Positions 1-11,564 of a DNA stretch of 64,000 bases are shown here, in pieces (position 1 is the stretch's first letter; every line of letters begins with the position of its first letter). The position numbers and the translations under genes are program-made. The DNA comes from Rhyacophila brunnea. Its lineage: Eukaryota > Arthropoda > Insecta > Trichoptera > Rhyacophilidae. The notes under the pieces were generated by a model. That model saw only the letters and a list, made by a program, of their open reading frames with translations, did no database searches and was not told the DNA's origin. The DNA is taken from assembly GCA_022495005.1 (NCBI GenBank), contig JAGYXB010001570.1, positions 1 through 64,000 of the forward strand, written 5' to 3'.

Positions 1-1395
1 TATGGCTTTTCACCAGTGTGTGTCGTTTGATGCAATTTCAATGTACCAAGCCCTGAGAAACTGTTTGAACAAACATCGCATTCATATTTTTTTTTACCAG
101 TATGTGTCTTGACATGTTTTGTAAGTGTAGCACGTCGCAAACATTTATAGGAGCACACATCGCAGTGAAAGGTTTTTACAGCAGCATGTGTAAATTTATG
201 ACTTTTGAGATATTTGCCTCTCGAAAACTGACGAGGGCAGATATCACAATGATATGGCGTTTCACCGGGATGTTTCTTTATTTTATGTATTTCGAAATCA
301 TCAAGCCTCGTACATTTAAATGAGCAAACGTTGCATACATATGTTTTTTTACAAGCGTTTTTAATTTTATGGCTTTTGAGACCACTAAGTGTAGTAAATT
401 TATAAGAACAAATATTGATGTGGCTTTTCACCAGTGTGGGTCATTTTATGTAATTTAAGTGAACTAAGATGCGCAAAATTACTCGAACAAACATCGCATT
501 CATATCTTTTTTCACCAGTATGGATATTTCTATGGTTTTTTAGAGTACTACGCCGAGAGGTTTTATATGAACAATAATCACACTGATATTGTGGCTTCTC
601 ATCTCTATGTGTCATTTCATGTCTTTTGAGAATAGCGTACAACGAGAATGTTTTTGAACATATATTGCAATGATAAGGTTTTTCATCAGTGTGATATCTT
701 CGTTTGTGTATTTCGAGATCAGCGAGCCTTGTGCATTTAAATGGGCAAACTTTGCATAAATAAGGCTTTTCAGGAATGTGCTTCATTTGATGTACTTTCA
801 GTGTAGCAAGACGCGAGAAACTATTTGAACAAATATCGCATTCATGTTTTTTTTCGCCAGTATTTTTACAGATTTTTATATGTTTTTTTAGATCACCAAG
901 TCGAGAGCTTTTATATGAACAATAATCACACTGATATGGATCTTCGTCAGTATGTGTCACTTCATGAATTTTGAGAATAGCGTGCAATGAGAATGATTTT
1001 GAACACACATTGCAATGATAAGGTTTTTCTTCGGTATCTGTCATTTTATCTACGTTCAATTTCTCAGACTTCGCGCATGAATTATTTTGATGGCTTTTTA
1101 GTGCACTTTGAGATCCGAGCACTGTGTAACAATCACTGCAAATGAAATTACGTGGATAATTAGTGACTCTTTTCAGTCTAATCTGAACCACCTTCGGAGA
1201 ATTGAGTGTTTTTAACACTTCCTGTTTCACGTCTTGATCGTCTATGGTCATGTATGAATTCTCTACCATCGTATCTTGTATTTGGTTGGTAGCAGATCCA
1301 AGGCGTTTGTCGATTTCAGCCCCATTGCTAAATTTATCGGAGCGTATTGTGCTCAGCGTTCTTCCATGCTTATTGTGACATCCTAATATATATGG
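1..1395 (-). CDS. Gene A terminal exon: C2H2 zinc-finger array, frameshifted
   Basis: Large last exon of a zinc-finger gene, likely a nuclear DNA-binding protein. A splice acceptor (TTCCAG) precedes 1395, and 42 codons are open before the first ATG (1269), so that ATG is probably internal. The leader has TIDDQDVKQE, PKVVQIRLKR and PRNFIC with an atypical finger, then seven fingers up to a stop at 400. A second frame then encodes about five more fingers to the window edge, starting with NICSYKFTTL and including VCNVCSFKC and ECDVCSNSFSGL. Against the usual HQCNIC junction, five bases seem lost near 405-415, removing the first cysteine and shifting frame. Fingers repeat in groups of about four (SKSFSLHAIL and SKTFSLYAIL; DYCSYKSS and DYCSYKTS). 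The 289-residue product may still work; the alternative is a pseudogene or an assembly error. Confidence 0.85.
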
Positions 1396-1444
1396 CTGGA
1401 AGAAAAATATACGAGATGATTAACATTGCAATCAAAGTGTTTTC

Positions 1445-1780
1445 AAATTATGTATGTTCAATAAAAAGAATGTTAGATTCTGTGAATTATTCGTTGAATA
1501 AGAAAAAATATTAATTAAATAAATTAGCAAGGTCATGCAAGTAACAATACAATAAAAAATCATGGAGTGATCCGTGACGTCTGTTAGTAATAATTAAAGT
1601 AATTAATACATACTTTGATTTAAAATACTAAATATGACTGGCAATTTAGAAAGCGCTCCAAAGAGTATTTTAAAAACCATTAGTAAAAATTCATCGCATT
1701 TAGATAAGTTGCCTATGGCATGTGGTCAATGTGTGTGGGCGTAAATCCGGAGAAACGCAGGTTCGATTCCTGCTAGATGT
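1445..1780 (+). repeat. Dispersed ~340 bp repeat with tRNA-like end
   Basis: The first part (TGTGAATTATTCGTTGAATAA) recurs reversed near 39340-39400 and directly near 40060-40130. The middle part (CTTTGATTTAAAATA, AAAGCGCT) recurs near 39180-39260 and 57200-57440. The end holds a pol III B-box-like GGTTCGATTCC at 1749-1770. The A-box half is degraded, so this is a tRNA-derived remnant, not a tRNA gene. Confidence 0.55.
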
Positions 1781-1793
1781 CTTTCTGTTGGTT

Positions 1794-2512
1794 CATTGCC
1801 AACTCCAGTAGAAAGCCGATACATTCACAACGACTGGTCCTATTTTTTCCGCCCCTCACGTTGTCTATGGATGACCTGTCATTGTTCTATAGAGTGCTCA
1901 TACTGACGCGTCTGTCGTGTTCACACAGGGAATGGTTTGATTAGGATAGATGAGTTAGGTACATGATAAATAATACACTACCATTAACACACTTTCTACA
2001 AATGTATTGCATAGATCAATTCTACATATTTTTTGTAAATCGATATAACCACCGGTTTTTGTGGGAAGGACTCGGTAGTTTGACTTTGACTGCTGAAGAA
2101 TAACAGGAGTGTATATTATGATCTATAAATAACACTGATAGTCCATATAATTGATTTGAGATTTTTTTATAATTCAATTTGAAATGAGAAAGGGCGAATC
2201 AATATGTCAAGCTATCTGGGATCTGATTTTGACAGCTGACCAGTGGACCTTCACACAAAACCGGTAGTAATATCGATGTCTAAAAAATATGTAGCATTTG
2301 TAGAAGATGTATTAATGCTAGTGTAATATTTATCATGTAACTACTCATCTATCCACATCATAACATTCCCTGTATGAACACGACAGGCGCGTCAGTATGA
2401 GCACTCTATAAAATAGAACAATGACGGGTCACCCATAGACAACAACGGGAGGGGCGAAAAAGGTAGGACCAGTCGTTGTGAATGTGTCGGCTTTCTACTT
2501 GAGTCGGCAATG
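1794..2512. repeat. Head-to-head pair of a dispersed repeat (fold-back)
   Basis: The - strand reading of 2240-1794 matches the right-hand part of the repeat at 12227-12735, and 2235-2512 on + matches it again. Both outer ends read ...GAGTCGGCAATG or its complement (left end CATTGCCAACTC). The result is a near-palindrome with arms of about 280 bases. Other copies are at 5461-5932 and 12227-12735. No coding content was recognised. Confidence 0.7.
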
Positions 2513-2542
2513 GGTACCTACATCTGAAAAATTAATACTTAC

Positions 2543-2659
2543 CAAAGACGGATTTGGGCATTTTCCAGATTTCACAAACGTATGACAGCTTTCATTGTCA
2601 GTCGCTTTGAGAAGAGGATCGACTTCACATATTATTTCCACGTCAGGTTTGATGTCAAC
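2543..2659 (-). CDS. Gene A middle exon (psi-K-x-E module)
   Basis: A 39-codon exon flanked by a TTTATAG acceptor and a GTAAGT donor, both phase 0. It reads VDIKPDVEIICEVDPLL and ends in KCPNPSL. The start resembles the TDIKPDTDLL and TDIKREF segments of the middle exons of genes B and G, which identifies it as the same module although it lacks the QPGCSYSD ending. It joins the ZF exon at 1395 without a frame change. The exon assignment is an inference from splice signals and paralogy; a transcript would confirm it. Confidence 0.7.
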
Positions 2660-3012
2660 CTATAAACAAAGCCATTACTTAAAATATTTACAAGACAAAT
2701 AACGTGTTTGACGAGACCTTGTTTATTCAATCATAATTTAACCTATTTCAGACCAATATACAGTGCCGCCTTTTAGGCTTTACTTTACAGAGGCATTGCC
2801 AAAAAGTTGGTGACTAGGCGATGCGCGGATTGTGCAAATGACGCGAGCCGAACGAAATATAATTTATCATAAAAATTCAACATGCGTCCTTTTAATGTTA
2901 TGTTTATTATTATATTCGTAATAATAATAGTAGATTCATTGACATGTTTTCTTTTTCAAGTACATGCGGTACGTTTTTTAGTAATTTTTTTTTTAATTTA
3001 AGATTAATATTT

Positions 3013-3290
3013 GCGATGTAATAGAATTTATTAAAGCTTTAAATGGAGATAGGCTGGACACATAGCTCGAACAAGACAATCGTTGGACAAATCTAGTCAT
3101 CCAGTGGTATTCAAGAAGTACAAAACGTCCGCAAGGTAGATCTAGAGGCCGCTGGATGGATGAAATGATAAAGTTCTGTGAAAGTACGTGGCAACGCAAT
3201 GCACATGACCGAGAGAAGTGTAAGCAGCTTGAAGATGCCTTCATCCAGCAGTGGATAGATTCAGGCTGATGATGATGATGATGACACGAT
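3013..3290 (+). mobile_element. RTE-like LINE, 5'-truncated 3' end
   Basis: It encodes CDVIEFIKAL, then RPQGRSRGRWMDEMIKFC and ends FIQQWIDSG*, followed by a (GAT)n tail. The nucleotide sequence closely matches the LINE at 62664-64000, so it is the same family, truncated at the 5' end. One small shift after FIKALN shows decay. It lies in the gene A intron. Confidence 0.85.
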
Positions 3291-4139
3291 TTAAGAATAT
3301 ATTTCTCCGACGCTATCACAAAACAAATTCACGTGCCCACATCTCGACCGTCAGTCTCTGATTGGAGACGACTGCGAAATTTCGTTCCACCTACTGTTGA
3401 AAGTTCTTTGCCGTTTCATGTATGATCTTAAGCAAACTTAAAATACTAACATCTTTAATTTTTAGTTTCAAATTGTCAATTCGTAATTCGTTAGGATAGT
3501 TTAGGCATTTACATATTTCGTTTTTTTTATATTCGGCTGTCTTGAACAAATACACAAACATACTTTAAATTTACATACACAACTTCTAGGTACTGCGAAT
3601 TCGATTATTTCCACTTAACATTATCTCAAACTGGTGGTTTAAGGTACACGGATGTCTGTGGCACTGGCAGCTTTGGAGGCACTCCTGTAAAAATGTTGGC
3701 CTGTGCGAGAAACCGCCATTGCAATATGTATTATAATGAAACGAATTAGAATTTGTCGTGTCCCCGTTAAACGGCCAATAGATGTAATTAACATTTTATT
3801 TAAATGTGGTAATTAAAAATTAATTAAAAGGTACGCAGTGATTACAGTACAACAATAGTTCAATCATTCTTTTTAAACTCCTAATAGTTCCCTCCAAAGC
3901 AACCGCCATGCACCACACTCGGTCTTAATCGAGCCTATCAAGAGACCCTACGTTTGGTGTGAAGCATCACCAGTTATTTACGCCTGGGAATGTCTCCGGA
4001 GCAGATGCCAAAGACTGAAGTCCCCACGTACTCAAGTGTGCGTTGATGACTTTCTAACAAAAGTGCTAATGGGAGAAAGGAGCATGGAGAATTATTAACA
4101 AAAATAAATAATTCTAATTAATTTACATATTCTTTTTCT

Positions 4140-4378
4140 CCTTTTTTCTTTCGGCCATGTCCGATCCTAATAGGATCATATGGGTCTCCACAGAGTAGAG
4201 GTTTGTATTGACAGATTTTGTTTTTTACGATAAAAGGATGTCACCCACTTGCTCAACCTATTAGGTCCATACCCTGAAACACACACAGATTGAAAAAAAA
4301 TATGTATACTTGCCAGACCCAGGATTCGAACCTGGGACCCACGGCGTTATAGTCTAACGCTTAAGCCGCGCGGCCACC
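4140..4378 (-). mobile_element. tRNA-derived SINE, near full length
   Basis: On the - strand the head reads GGCCGCGCGGCTTAAGCG (A-box region) and GGTTCGAATCC (B box). The body has GACCTAATAGGTTGAGCAAG, and the tail has the short palindrome ATCCTATTAGGAT. It is collinear with the SINE at 32568-32812. This is a pol III-type non-autonomous retroelement, not a functional tRNA. Confidence 0.85.
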
Positions 4379-4954
4379 GTAAGCATTATACATATAACAT
4401 GTAAAAACAAAGCTAAAACAATAAAGATATAGTAAACTATGTGGAGAGATCTCGACATCCGCTATAAGACGTAACAATTTTTTTAAAAGCATTATAAATA
4501 GTTGGCCTTTGTGGCGATATTTCTAATAAAACGACAGCAGGGTCTTCTTTATGGATATATTATCTAATATTGTAATCAGATCCTTCATTCGCCGTCTTTT
4601 ATAATGTTCCGTCGCTACGCAATGCAAACCCCATGGGACGTCATTGTAAATATATTATTTTATCTACATAGAAACAACTAACCTATACAATTAAATATGT
4701 AGCTATAGTTTAACAACATTTTCTTGGCCACGTGTTAAAATTGTGAACTAACAAGCTCCTCCCATTTAGTCGATGACAGCGCCTTCCGGCTTTTGCTTAA
4801 ATCCTCTTGTTGGAGAGTACATATTATCAGAATGTATATAAGAGCCTAAATAATAATATTATTTGATACAACACATCTCCACACCTGCACACGACGATAC
4901 CACATCGTACAAATATGGCGTTGATACTAAATTGTAACAATCCACACCTGTCTT

Positions 4955-5345
4955 AGGTATATAGACCCGACTACCATGGCCCCCAGGCTAGGATATTTGA
5001 CGGACTCCCTACCTATCGCCACGATTATAGGCAGTCTGACGCTATACTGTGACGTTTTCCAAATGCTGTTCGAGATCAAATAAAATTCAGTAAATTTTTA
5101 ACTTGAGACATAGAATTATAGAGTTGTCGAGTATCAGTACGCAACAACCAACCATTGCAGCGCATAACCATATCTTTTAAAATGGTTATAATATTGAAGT
5201 AAAATAGCACCGCAGGCGACTTTTTTTATTTTTAGACCATATTTAAGATGTGTGTTTATGTCATTTATCTGGTCGACCCGCCACGCCGGGCCTCTAGGCT
5301 AGAGTCCTGCCAGCTCTTCCTTGTGGGGTCATGCCGACTACTATT
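4955..5345 (+). mobile_element. Degenerate copy of the hAT-like element at 27417-28234
   Basis: It shares the internal order CCATGG.CCCC, CCTACCTA.CGC, GAGTTGTCGAGTATC, TTATCTGGTC.ACCCG and GGCTAGAG.CCTG with 27540-27930. Neither terminus is recognisable, so only the interior is claimed. Confidence 0.6.
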
Positions 5346-5460
5346 AGCCAAGTCCACATCTATTCACATCATCACCCACTTTCACTTCAACATTTAAATT
5401 CTGGTTTTACACCGAGAAGTTTTGTGCATGTATCATGGAAAGGCTTTCGTTTGGCTGTCT

Positions 5461-5932
5461 CACCGCCATCTTTAGATTAATAAAGCCTGAGCATAACTTT
5501 TTACGCAAGCAACGAGTGGTCCACTGCAATACTATTTATTGATAACGTACTTGCAAGCAGAGTTTGGTATTCTATAATGACTGAAGAGTATAAATAAGTT
5601 ATTAGTTATTGTCGTTTAGAATCGACTGTCACATTGACAAACGTCCTAGTGAATAATGATATTAATATACACAGAAGAAGTTTACTTACTTAGATCGTCA
5701 CTTCCTACTATGAATAACACATAACCACTAAAACAGATGAACTCCAAGGTCACCAAGATACGTTAAAATAATCTGAAACTAAGAATACTCCGACAAGTGA
5801 ACACGTCAGACGCGTCAGTATGAGCACTCTATAGACAATGACAGGCAATGACAAGTCATCCATAGACAACGGGAGGGGCGAAAAGTAGGACAAGTCGTGT
5901 AATGTACCGGCTTCCTTCTTCAGTGGGCAATG
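5461..5932 (+). repeat. Dispersed repeat copy (CGCCATCTTTAG...GGCAATG)
   Basis: It begins CACCGCCATCTTTAGATTAA and ends GGGCAATG, like the copy at 12227-12735, and also contains GTCAGTATGAGCACTCTATA. The middle is shortened. It is non-coding and of unassigned class; its end overlaps the start of an open frame running to 6180. Confidence 0.65.
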
Positions 5933-6180
5933 ACTGTGTTGAATTCGTGAGACGTACGGAAAAAATCCCGTATGTGGACAGGGTTATTGAGCGACGTGTG
6001 AACGTTGAAGTCATCAAGGCCGTTGCATCGAATGTCTTCAAGAGAAAGGTGCTGAGTAAGATATGTGGCCCTATATTAGGAAAGAACACAGCATCCAACA
6101 TCCTTGTCCAAGAAGATTGTATTACCACATACGTCAATCTTGTTATATATGTTACGCCGATGTGCGAAATTGACTATTAG
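5902..6180 (+). other. Unrecognised 92-codon open frame between two repeats
   Basis: An uninterrupted reading that starts inside the repeat ending at 5932, so its ATG is not trustworthy. The repeat-free core (5940-6145) reads RRTEKIPYVDRVIERRVNVE and is lysine/valine rich without gaps; the end runs into the TIR of the next element. I do not recognise it. It could be an exon scrap or chance; the opposite strand is also open over most of it. Confidence 0.25.
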
Positions 6181-6967
6181 GCACATGAAATGGGGTAAAT
6201 TTTGCCTAAATCATGAAAAATGCTAGCCTGTTGCCTTATTCATGAATTAGACAACATATCTGGCGAGTGTGTGAATTCGGCAGTAATTTTTCTGCCTAGT
6301 TCATGCAGTGGACAAATTAGATAGTAGCGCTACGGTGGTATTTTTTGCAACTAAACTAAATGTGTCAAATGCTCCTGCATTGGTCAAAATGTACGTATAT
6401 TATCTATGGTCAAAATAGATGGTCGCGCTCCGGTGGTGTTTTTTGCAACTAATCAAACTAACCAAATGAGTCAAATGTCATTGATTATAATATAAAAATA
6501 TACCAATCAATAACTACAATGACGTTCATATCCATTTACTATACGCAAAAAAATCTAGAACTATAATATGATAACGGAAGAATTTTATTAAAAGGTATTT
6601 TCGCGATTTGATTCGTGCTTGGGTATCAATTGTGCAATGGTCGATTGTATGTTTGAGATAGTTTGTTGACACTTGTTAGCTAACCTCAAAATGAACAGTC
6701 AGTTGAATAATTCAGAATTACAAAACCTAACCTAACCTATAATAATATTATATTATGTCCAATTATAAATATAAAACCATCCGTATTAAATTTACTTTTT
6801 CTACTGTCATGTTGACAGTTTAAGAATTCCATACCCTGGCGAATTCACGTACTCGGCAGAAAATTTACCTAATTCATGAATAAGGCAACAGGCTTGACTA
6901 TTACATAAATTAGCCAAAATTTAGCCCATTTCATGTAATAGTCAATTTCGCACATTCGGCGTAACAT
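6149..6967. mobile_element. Non-autonomous element with ~110 bp terminal inverted repeats
   Basis: The left end ATGTTACGCCGATGTGCG and the right end complement ATGTTACGCCGAATGTGCG extend into arms sharing GAAATTGACTATTA, CCTGTTGCCTTATTCATGAA and GTGAATTCG. It is about 820 bp long and encodes nothing recognisable. Flanks are AT-rich, so a TA-type target duplication is possible but unproven. Confidence 0.75.
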
Positions 6968-7270
6968 ATTATATAATGAATTGTATTTTACTACGGACAG
7001 AGAACATATTATTCAAATACACTGACAAGACAAGCTGTGACCATATTATTTACTCATTTTTATAAGAAATGACGGGTGGCATCGTGGTGCTAAAGCGTGC
7101 AAATTACTACGACGTGGATTATCCACACTTCATTTAATATGATAATATGAACGAATGAATCCTCGCGTAGTGTTTCAAACAATTGATTCTGCGCCTTCAT
7201 TGGTATGCGTCAAGCACTGTACAATAATTAGATAATATACTTAATATTAAACATAAACATATTATATTAC

Positions 7271-7423
7271 CTCCAAAATCGCGGCGTACGAATGCTCGAT
7301 ACGGAATTGTTGAATGAACGTTTGTCCTTCCGGGCTGTGCGAGCGTTTTATCGGTATATAGATAGAACTGAACGACGTTCCGGGATCGGTTTCAAAGTCT
7401 TCTGGTTCACTTTTAATATCCAT
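7271..7423 (-). CDS. Gene A first coding exon
   Basis: A 51-codon first exon starting MDIKSEPEDFETDPG and ending AAILE at a GTAATA donor, phase 0. The start was chosen because MDIK/MDVK/MEVK opens the first exon of every paralogue in the window; an in-frame ATG 20 codons upstream gives an unrelated extension. IKSE is a psi-K-x-E motif followed by acidic residues. The usual VKQEN motif near the end is replaced by FRIEHSY, so this copy has diverged most in its second half. The intron to 2659 is 4.6 kb and full of repeats. The gene is divergent from gene B across a Helitron-bearing spacer. Confidence 0.7.
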
Positions 7424-7504
7424 CTTTAAAAATGTTACGTATATTGAATGAACAATAATTGGCATCGGCAAATGACAGCTCACGACAGCAGAGTTACTAA
7501 TTGT

Positions 7505-7530
7505 GTCAGTGTCGCCATTTTTTTGTCACC
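7505..7530 (-). promoter_or_regulatory. Shared promoter-type motif upstream of gene A
   Basis: On the - strand this reads ATGGCGACACTGAC about 90 bases before the gene A start. It is the most diverged copy of a TGGCAACACT element found before every first exon of the family. The ATGGC part fits the core of the YY1/Pho motif. Function is inferred from position and repetition only. Confidence 0.4.
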
Positions 7531-8435
7531 AAAGTGACCAAAGAGCGTTGTCAGTCAATGATAGTATATTTGTCTATGGTCTAATATGTCATGATTGAAC
7601 AATAATAATTGTGTTGGTAGGTATAAAGTTTATTTTATTTCATTTAGGTAGGTAGTATCAAGAAAATAGAAGTTATGTTTGTTTAAATTATCTGAATGGT
7701 TTATCATAATATGTTACGTCTTGTCTTAATGTCTTTTAACATTCATACCCATTTTTAGAGGAGTTGTAAGTAATACCTAATTATTTTACAATCGTGTATT
7801 CTCGTAATCATACGAAGATACATTTTTTTTTTTAATTTTATCAACGTCATATTAACAGATTTTATAAACAAGTCATATCGGAAGACAGCTGGTGAACCAT
7901 AATCACACGATATACGATAAAAATGACAATAGTAAGTTACTAGATATGGACATTGAACTAAAAAAGACGACTTGTCCGGCCAATTGCGAACGTTTAGAAA
8001 CCAGATCTGTCATTTTACCATTATTCTAGTCAGATCTAACATTTTTTAATATAATCTGACGTTTTTCGACACTGAAAACAGCTTAAAGGAACTTTAGAAG
8101 GTAGGTACTTATCGAAATTTTATTCACCTTTACATTTTGTTCGATAAATTAATGTAATAAATTAATTTTATTCCTTTAATGTCAATTTTATTAATCAAAT
8201 CCTACATAATACCAAGGTAGATAATTATTATGATTATGTTTCTTTTTCCTACAAAAACAACAAAAATGATAACTGCAGAGCACAGACCCTCAGGTCCTCT
8301 TTATCCAGCTTCTTCAGAGTTTCAGTAGATACCAACCTTAACATAGTAGGTACCGATTGATTTGTTTTTATTTGAAAATACGTACCTATTAATAATACAA
8401 GCTTAACAAAAAGCATCTAAAATTTTATATACTTA

Positions 8436-10277
8436 CTAGCTGACTCGGCAAACGTTGTTCTGCCATATAAATTATTTCTAGTGAATATTTTGGTTGTTAA
8501 ATAAAAAATAACAAATGTATCGGAAGTGTGTGGGGATGGGATCTATGACAGAAAGAGGAATAGACGATGACCGCCGATAAAAACAAAAAAACATCAACCA
8601 TTCGATTTCTCAATTCAAAATGACTAATGATGTTCATAATGAATGAATTACCTGTGACAGGATATCGTTGTTTAATGTTTATACAATATCCGTCTTGTCC
8701 CTCCCAGAAAATTAGCGGATATTGGAGAGCTTCGTATGAACGGTGTGTGTCAGCGATGAACTCCAGATTATTGTTTCTTCTTCGAATCACGATTTCTCGC
8801 GTCGATGTGCGGTCGCCAACCATGATTCCAGCAATGTCGTCAACAACAGGCGCATTGAATCGACGCACGTCCTCTCCAGCTGGTGTTTTATCAGGATTGA
8901 TGACAATAGCGTGATTATCACTTTGCAATTCGTGCATGTGTGCTTTGAAGAATTTCAATAATTCACTGTGCTCATTCAACAGGGCGTCCAGTTCGCCGAC
9001 GATGCGCCTGGAAATAGGCGAATTTAGGCTATTGTAGCCGCAGCGTGCATCCACATGATTGATGTCCTCACCGCCCATGAAGTAGATTTGTAAAAATGAA
9101 TGTGGTTCGTTTGGCATTGGCAGCAATGAGCCTACTTTGTGGTATACTTGGCCTTTGATTTTGAACGTAAAATGGAATTGTTGACCATTTGCCGCGGTAT
9201 TGTGAACTATTTCTGTTGCTCCGAACGAAGTCATTTGGAAGCATGAATTGAATGTGCGAATGGACTTCAGGAACAGGTTTGAATCTGGAACCGTGCCGAT
9301 AAGCAAGCCGTACAATGGTTCTGGTGGTATCTCAATTTCTAGTAGTTGCACTTTTCCTGATGCGCAACACATCCCGGCTGACTCATGTTTGAATTTGAGC
9401 GCATGACAATGGGGACATTCTTTGTCCATAGCACCAATCAGCACTTTCGGATGAGCGGAATATTCAATATCTGGCTCGTACTCGAATGCAAGACAAAGGA
9501 ACGAAGCGGATGTAAATGCTCGATGTACTTGTTGGCGTTTTCAGTCATTTGCTCTGCGTGTGTTAACTACGAACCGGCGCGCTTGGCTCCGTTCCAATTG
9601 TCGTTGTTGATTTCGTTCAGCTCGTGCCTCTTGTGATTGGGATGCACGCAATTGCGATATGCTTACACGCAAGTTTTTGTTATCTTGTTGGATTTGTTCG
9701 TCTGTTCTTTCTGCTCTACTATTTCGCATGTTTGTTGCTTTATTTGTTCGACGGCCTAAATGGCCCCCCTTGCGTCTTGCTGGCATTGTGCACTGTAATA
9801 CATGCACATAAAAATAGATAAATTAAAATAAATCTTACAAAATTTTGCACGCACTGCGTTGTGATATGCCGAATGAAATGTCAAAATGGCGCGACGCTTC
9901 TCTTGAATTCTTCTCGGACGTAGCGCCATCTGTCATTTAACAACATAAATAATTTCGTTCTGTTTGAAATACGAACGACGGTTAAATTTGTTCATACAAA
10001 AATAATAAAATTGCGATTAAAAAATGGGAGGGTGGGGGTAGGAGGGTGAAAATTTGGGGTTATAGGTATTTTTTGATGCAAAATAATAAAAAAAATACAA
10101 AAAAAATTGTCAAAAAAATAAAAGAAAAATTTTTCTGGATAGAGATACCCTAATCACCTAGCGGTATGAAATATACTTGTTGACCTATTCTCATACCTAA
10201 CAAATATACATAAAAAAAATCATAAAAATCGGTCAGCCATTTCGGAGGAGTTCGACCACAAACATCGTGACACGAGA
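8436..10277 (-). mobile_element. Helitron, non-autonomous remnant with both ends
   Basis: On the - strand the element begins A|TCTCGTGTCACG at 10277 and ends GAGTCAGCTAG|T at 8436. That is the Helitron signature: 5' TC, 3' CTAG, inserted between A and T. A small hairpin (GGCAGAACAACGTTTGCC) lies just before the 3' CTAG. The 1842 bp interior carries the N-terminal part of a Helitron Rep/helicase polyprotein on the same strand. The HUH replication initiator and helicase are absent, so it cannot mobilise itself. It sits in the divergent spacer of genes A and B. Confidence 0.85.
8497..9807 (-). pseudogene. Helitron polyprotein, N-terminal fragment (Helitron_like_N type)
   Basis: The upstream frame (9807-9541) has the arginine-rich opening MPARRKGGHLGRRTNKA with a charged coil. 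The reading then shifts near 9540 to a frame containing EYEPDIEYSAHPKVLIGAMD, a CPHC knuckle, and the family signature LQYPLIFWEGQDGYCINIKQ. It ends soon after PVTGNSF with unrelated residues, before any replicase or helicase domain. In intact Helitrons this region precedes the rolling-circle replication domain. The shift and truncation make it a relic. Confidence 0.85.
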
Positions 10278-10452
10278 TTTTTATATATACGCATGTAGGC
10301 AACTGATACAGTTTTTTATGTGATATAATAATAATATTTATTGGTATTATTAAACTCGTTTACTGAATTAGGTACCTATACAGTTGCTATATTATGTACA
10401 AACAAAATTAATATTATGCTATACTTATCAGGTAATAGTATTTACTGTTTTC

Positions 10453-10462
10453 TGGCAACACC
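10453..10462 (+). promoter_or_regulatory. TGGCAACACC element upstream of gene B
   Basis: It reads CTGGCAACACCTCTCG, about 60 bases before the gene B ATG. Copies of this element precede every first exon in the cluster. Role inferred: core promoter or factor-binding site. Confidence 0.5.
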
Positions 10463-10514
10463 TCTCGAACAACAAAACGTGACCAGTACATAAATACCAC
10501 GCTCCTCTCGAAAC

Positions 10515-10661
10515 ATGGATATAAAACAAGAATTTGAAGATCAACCCAACGGCGAAGGGCAGCCTTGGTTTTATGTGCCAATAATCAATCATCCAGATAC
10601 TCCGGAAGCCCATACTTTGGTAAAGCAAGAGAATGTAAACGATTCCAGTTGCAGGTTTGAG
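10515..10661 (+). CDS. Gene B first coding exon
   Basis: A 49-codon exon: MDIKQEFEDQ..., then VKQENVNDSSCRFE, ending at a GTTAGT donor, phase 0. It has two psi-K-x-E motifs (IKQE, VKQE), each followed by acidic residues. Length and both motifs match the first exon of gene F. The start is fixed by the shared MDIK opening and by GGCAACACC a short distance upstream. It splices in frame to 11891. Confidence 0.8.
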
Positions 10662-11564
10662 GTTAGTTTACAAAAATATGTGTAGCTGTCAGTATATTAG
10701 TGATCAAATATCTATTTTTAATGTATCAAATAATTATTCGACTGCAATAATAATTTCTCAGCTACTCATATAACGGTAAACAAGTTTACTGTTTAGCTGG
10801 ATCTGCAGATTGATTGACGATATGAAATACGGTGTCGCAATGGAAAATTAGTCGAATAATCCTTTCCCATAGTATCATATTATTATATTATGACTGTAAT
10901 AATAAATAAAATTCACAAGCTACTCGTATTTAAGCCGCTGACTCGTTCAATATAATTATGTACGGGAATATAATGTTTATGTATTACTTTTGACTGTATA
11001 AATAACGAATAATGATTTATCAAAATGTCACTCGAATCTAAGTACCTGGCTCGTAACTATCTCAGTAGATTATAATGTACTGTCATTGTATTTATACTAT
11101 TGTAAACTCGCTCCTGCATAAATCTTCGACTTCTTCATCATCATCCTCAACACCATAACCCACAACATATTATGTAAGAATAGTTTTAGTCACACAATTC
11201 TCTCTGCTGAATGCAGAACTGGTCTAACTCACATTTGAAAATAAGGTGTTCTTTGAAAGAACGTACTTAAGTTATTATACTTAGTTAAAAACTAACAGTG
11301 GTTGTGACTGGTCCTCCGCCGTCTTTAGCTATCAGTGGCCATTTTGGAATTCAGCTATTTTTTTTGTCATCGAATTATATATAGTACGCGGTCGAATAAA
11401 TGGTGGTGTTTCGGTAAAAATTATAGAACGTGTTGAAAATGTAAGTTTTTTAAATTCCGATACCCTGCTTTATTTAAACTCCTCTTACGACCGAAAAATG
11501 CTAATCGGTGAATTCAATTAATTCCATTTTTCAAAATTGTAGTATTTTTGACGCAGGTAGGTAC

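Noticed and set aside
2993..3319. 108-codon open frame on -, histidine rich
   Set aside because: It is the reverse of the LINE 3' end and its (GAT)n tail; the true coding sense is +.
4310..4378. tRNA gene candidates at 4310-4378, 32570-32640, 39060-39142, 47946-48020 and 1705-1778
   Set aside because: A and B boxes are present, but acceptor stems do not pair and two copies continue into a shared SINE body, so they are tRNA-derived retroelements.
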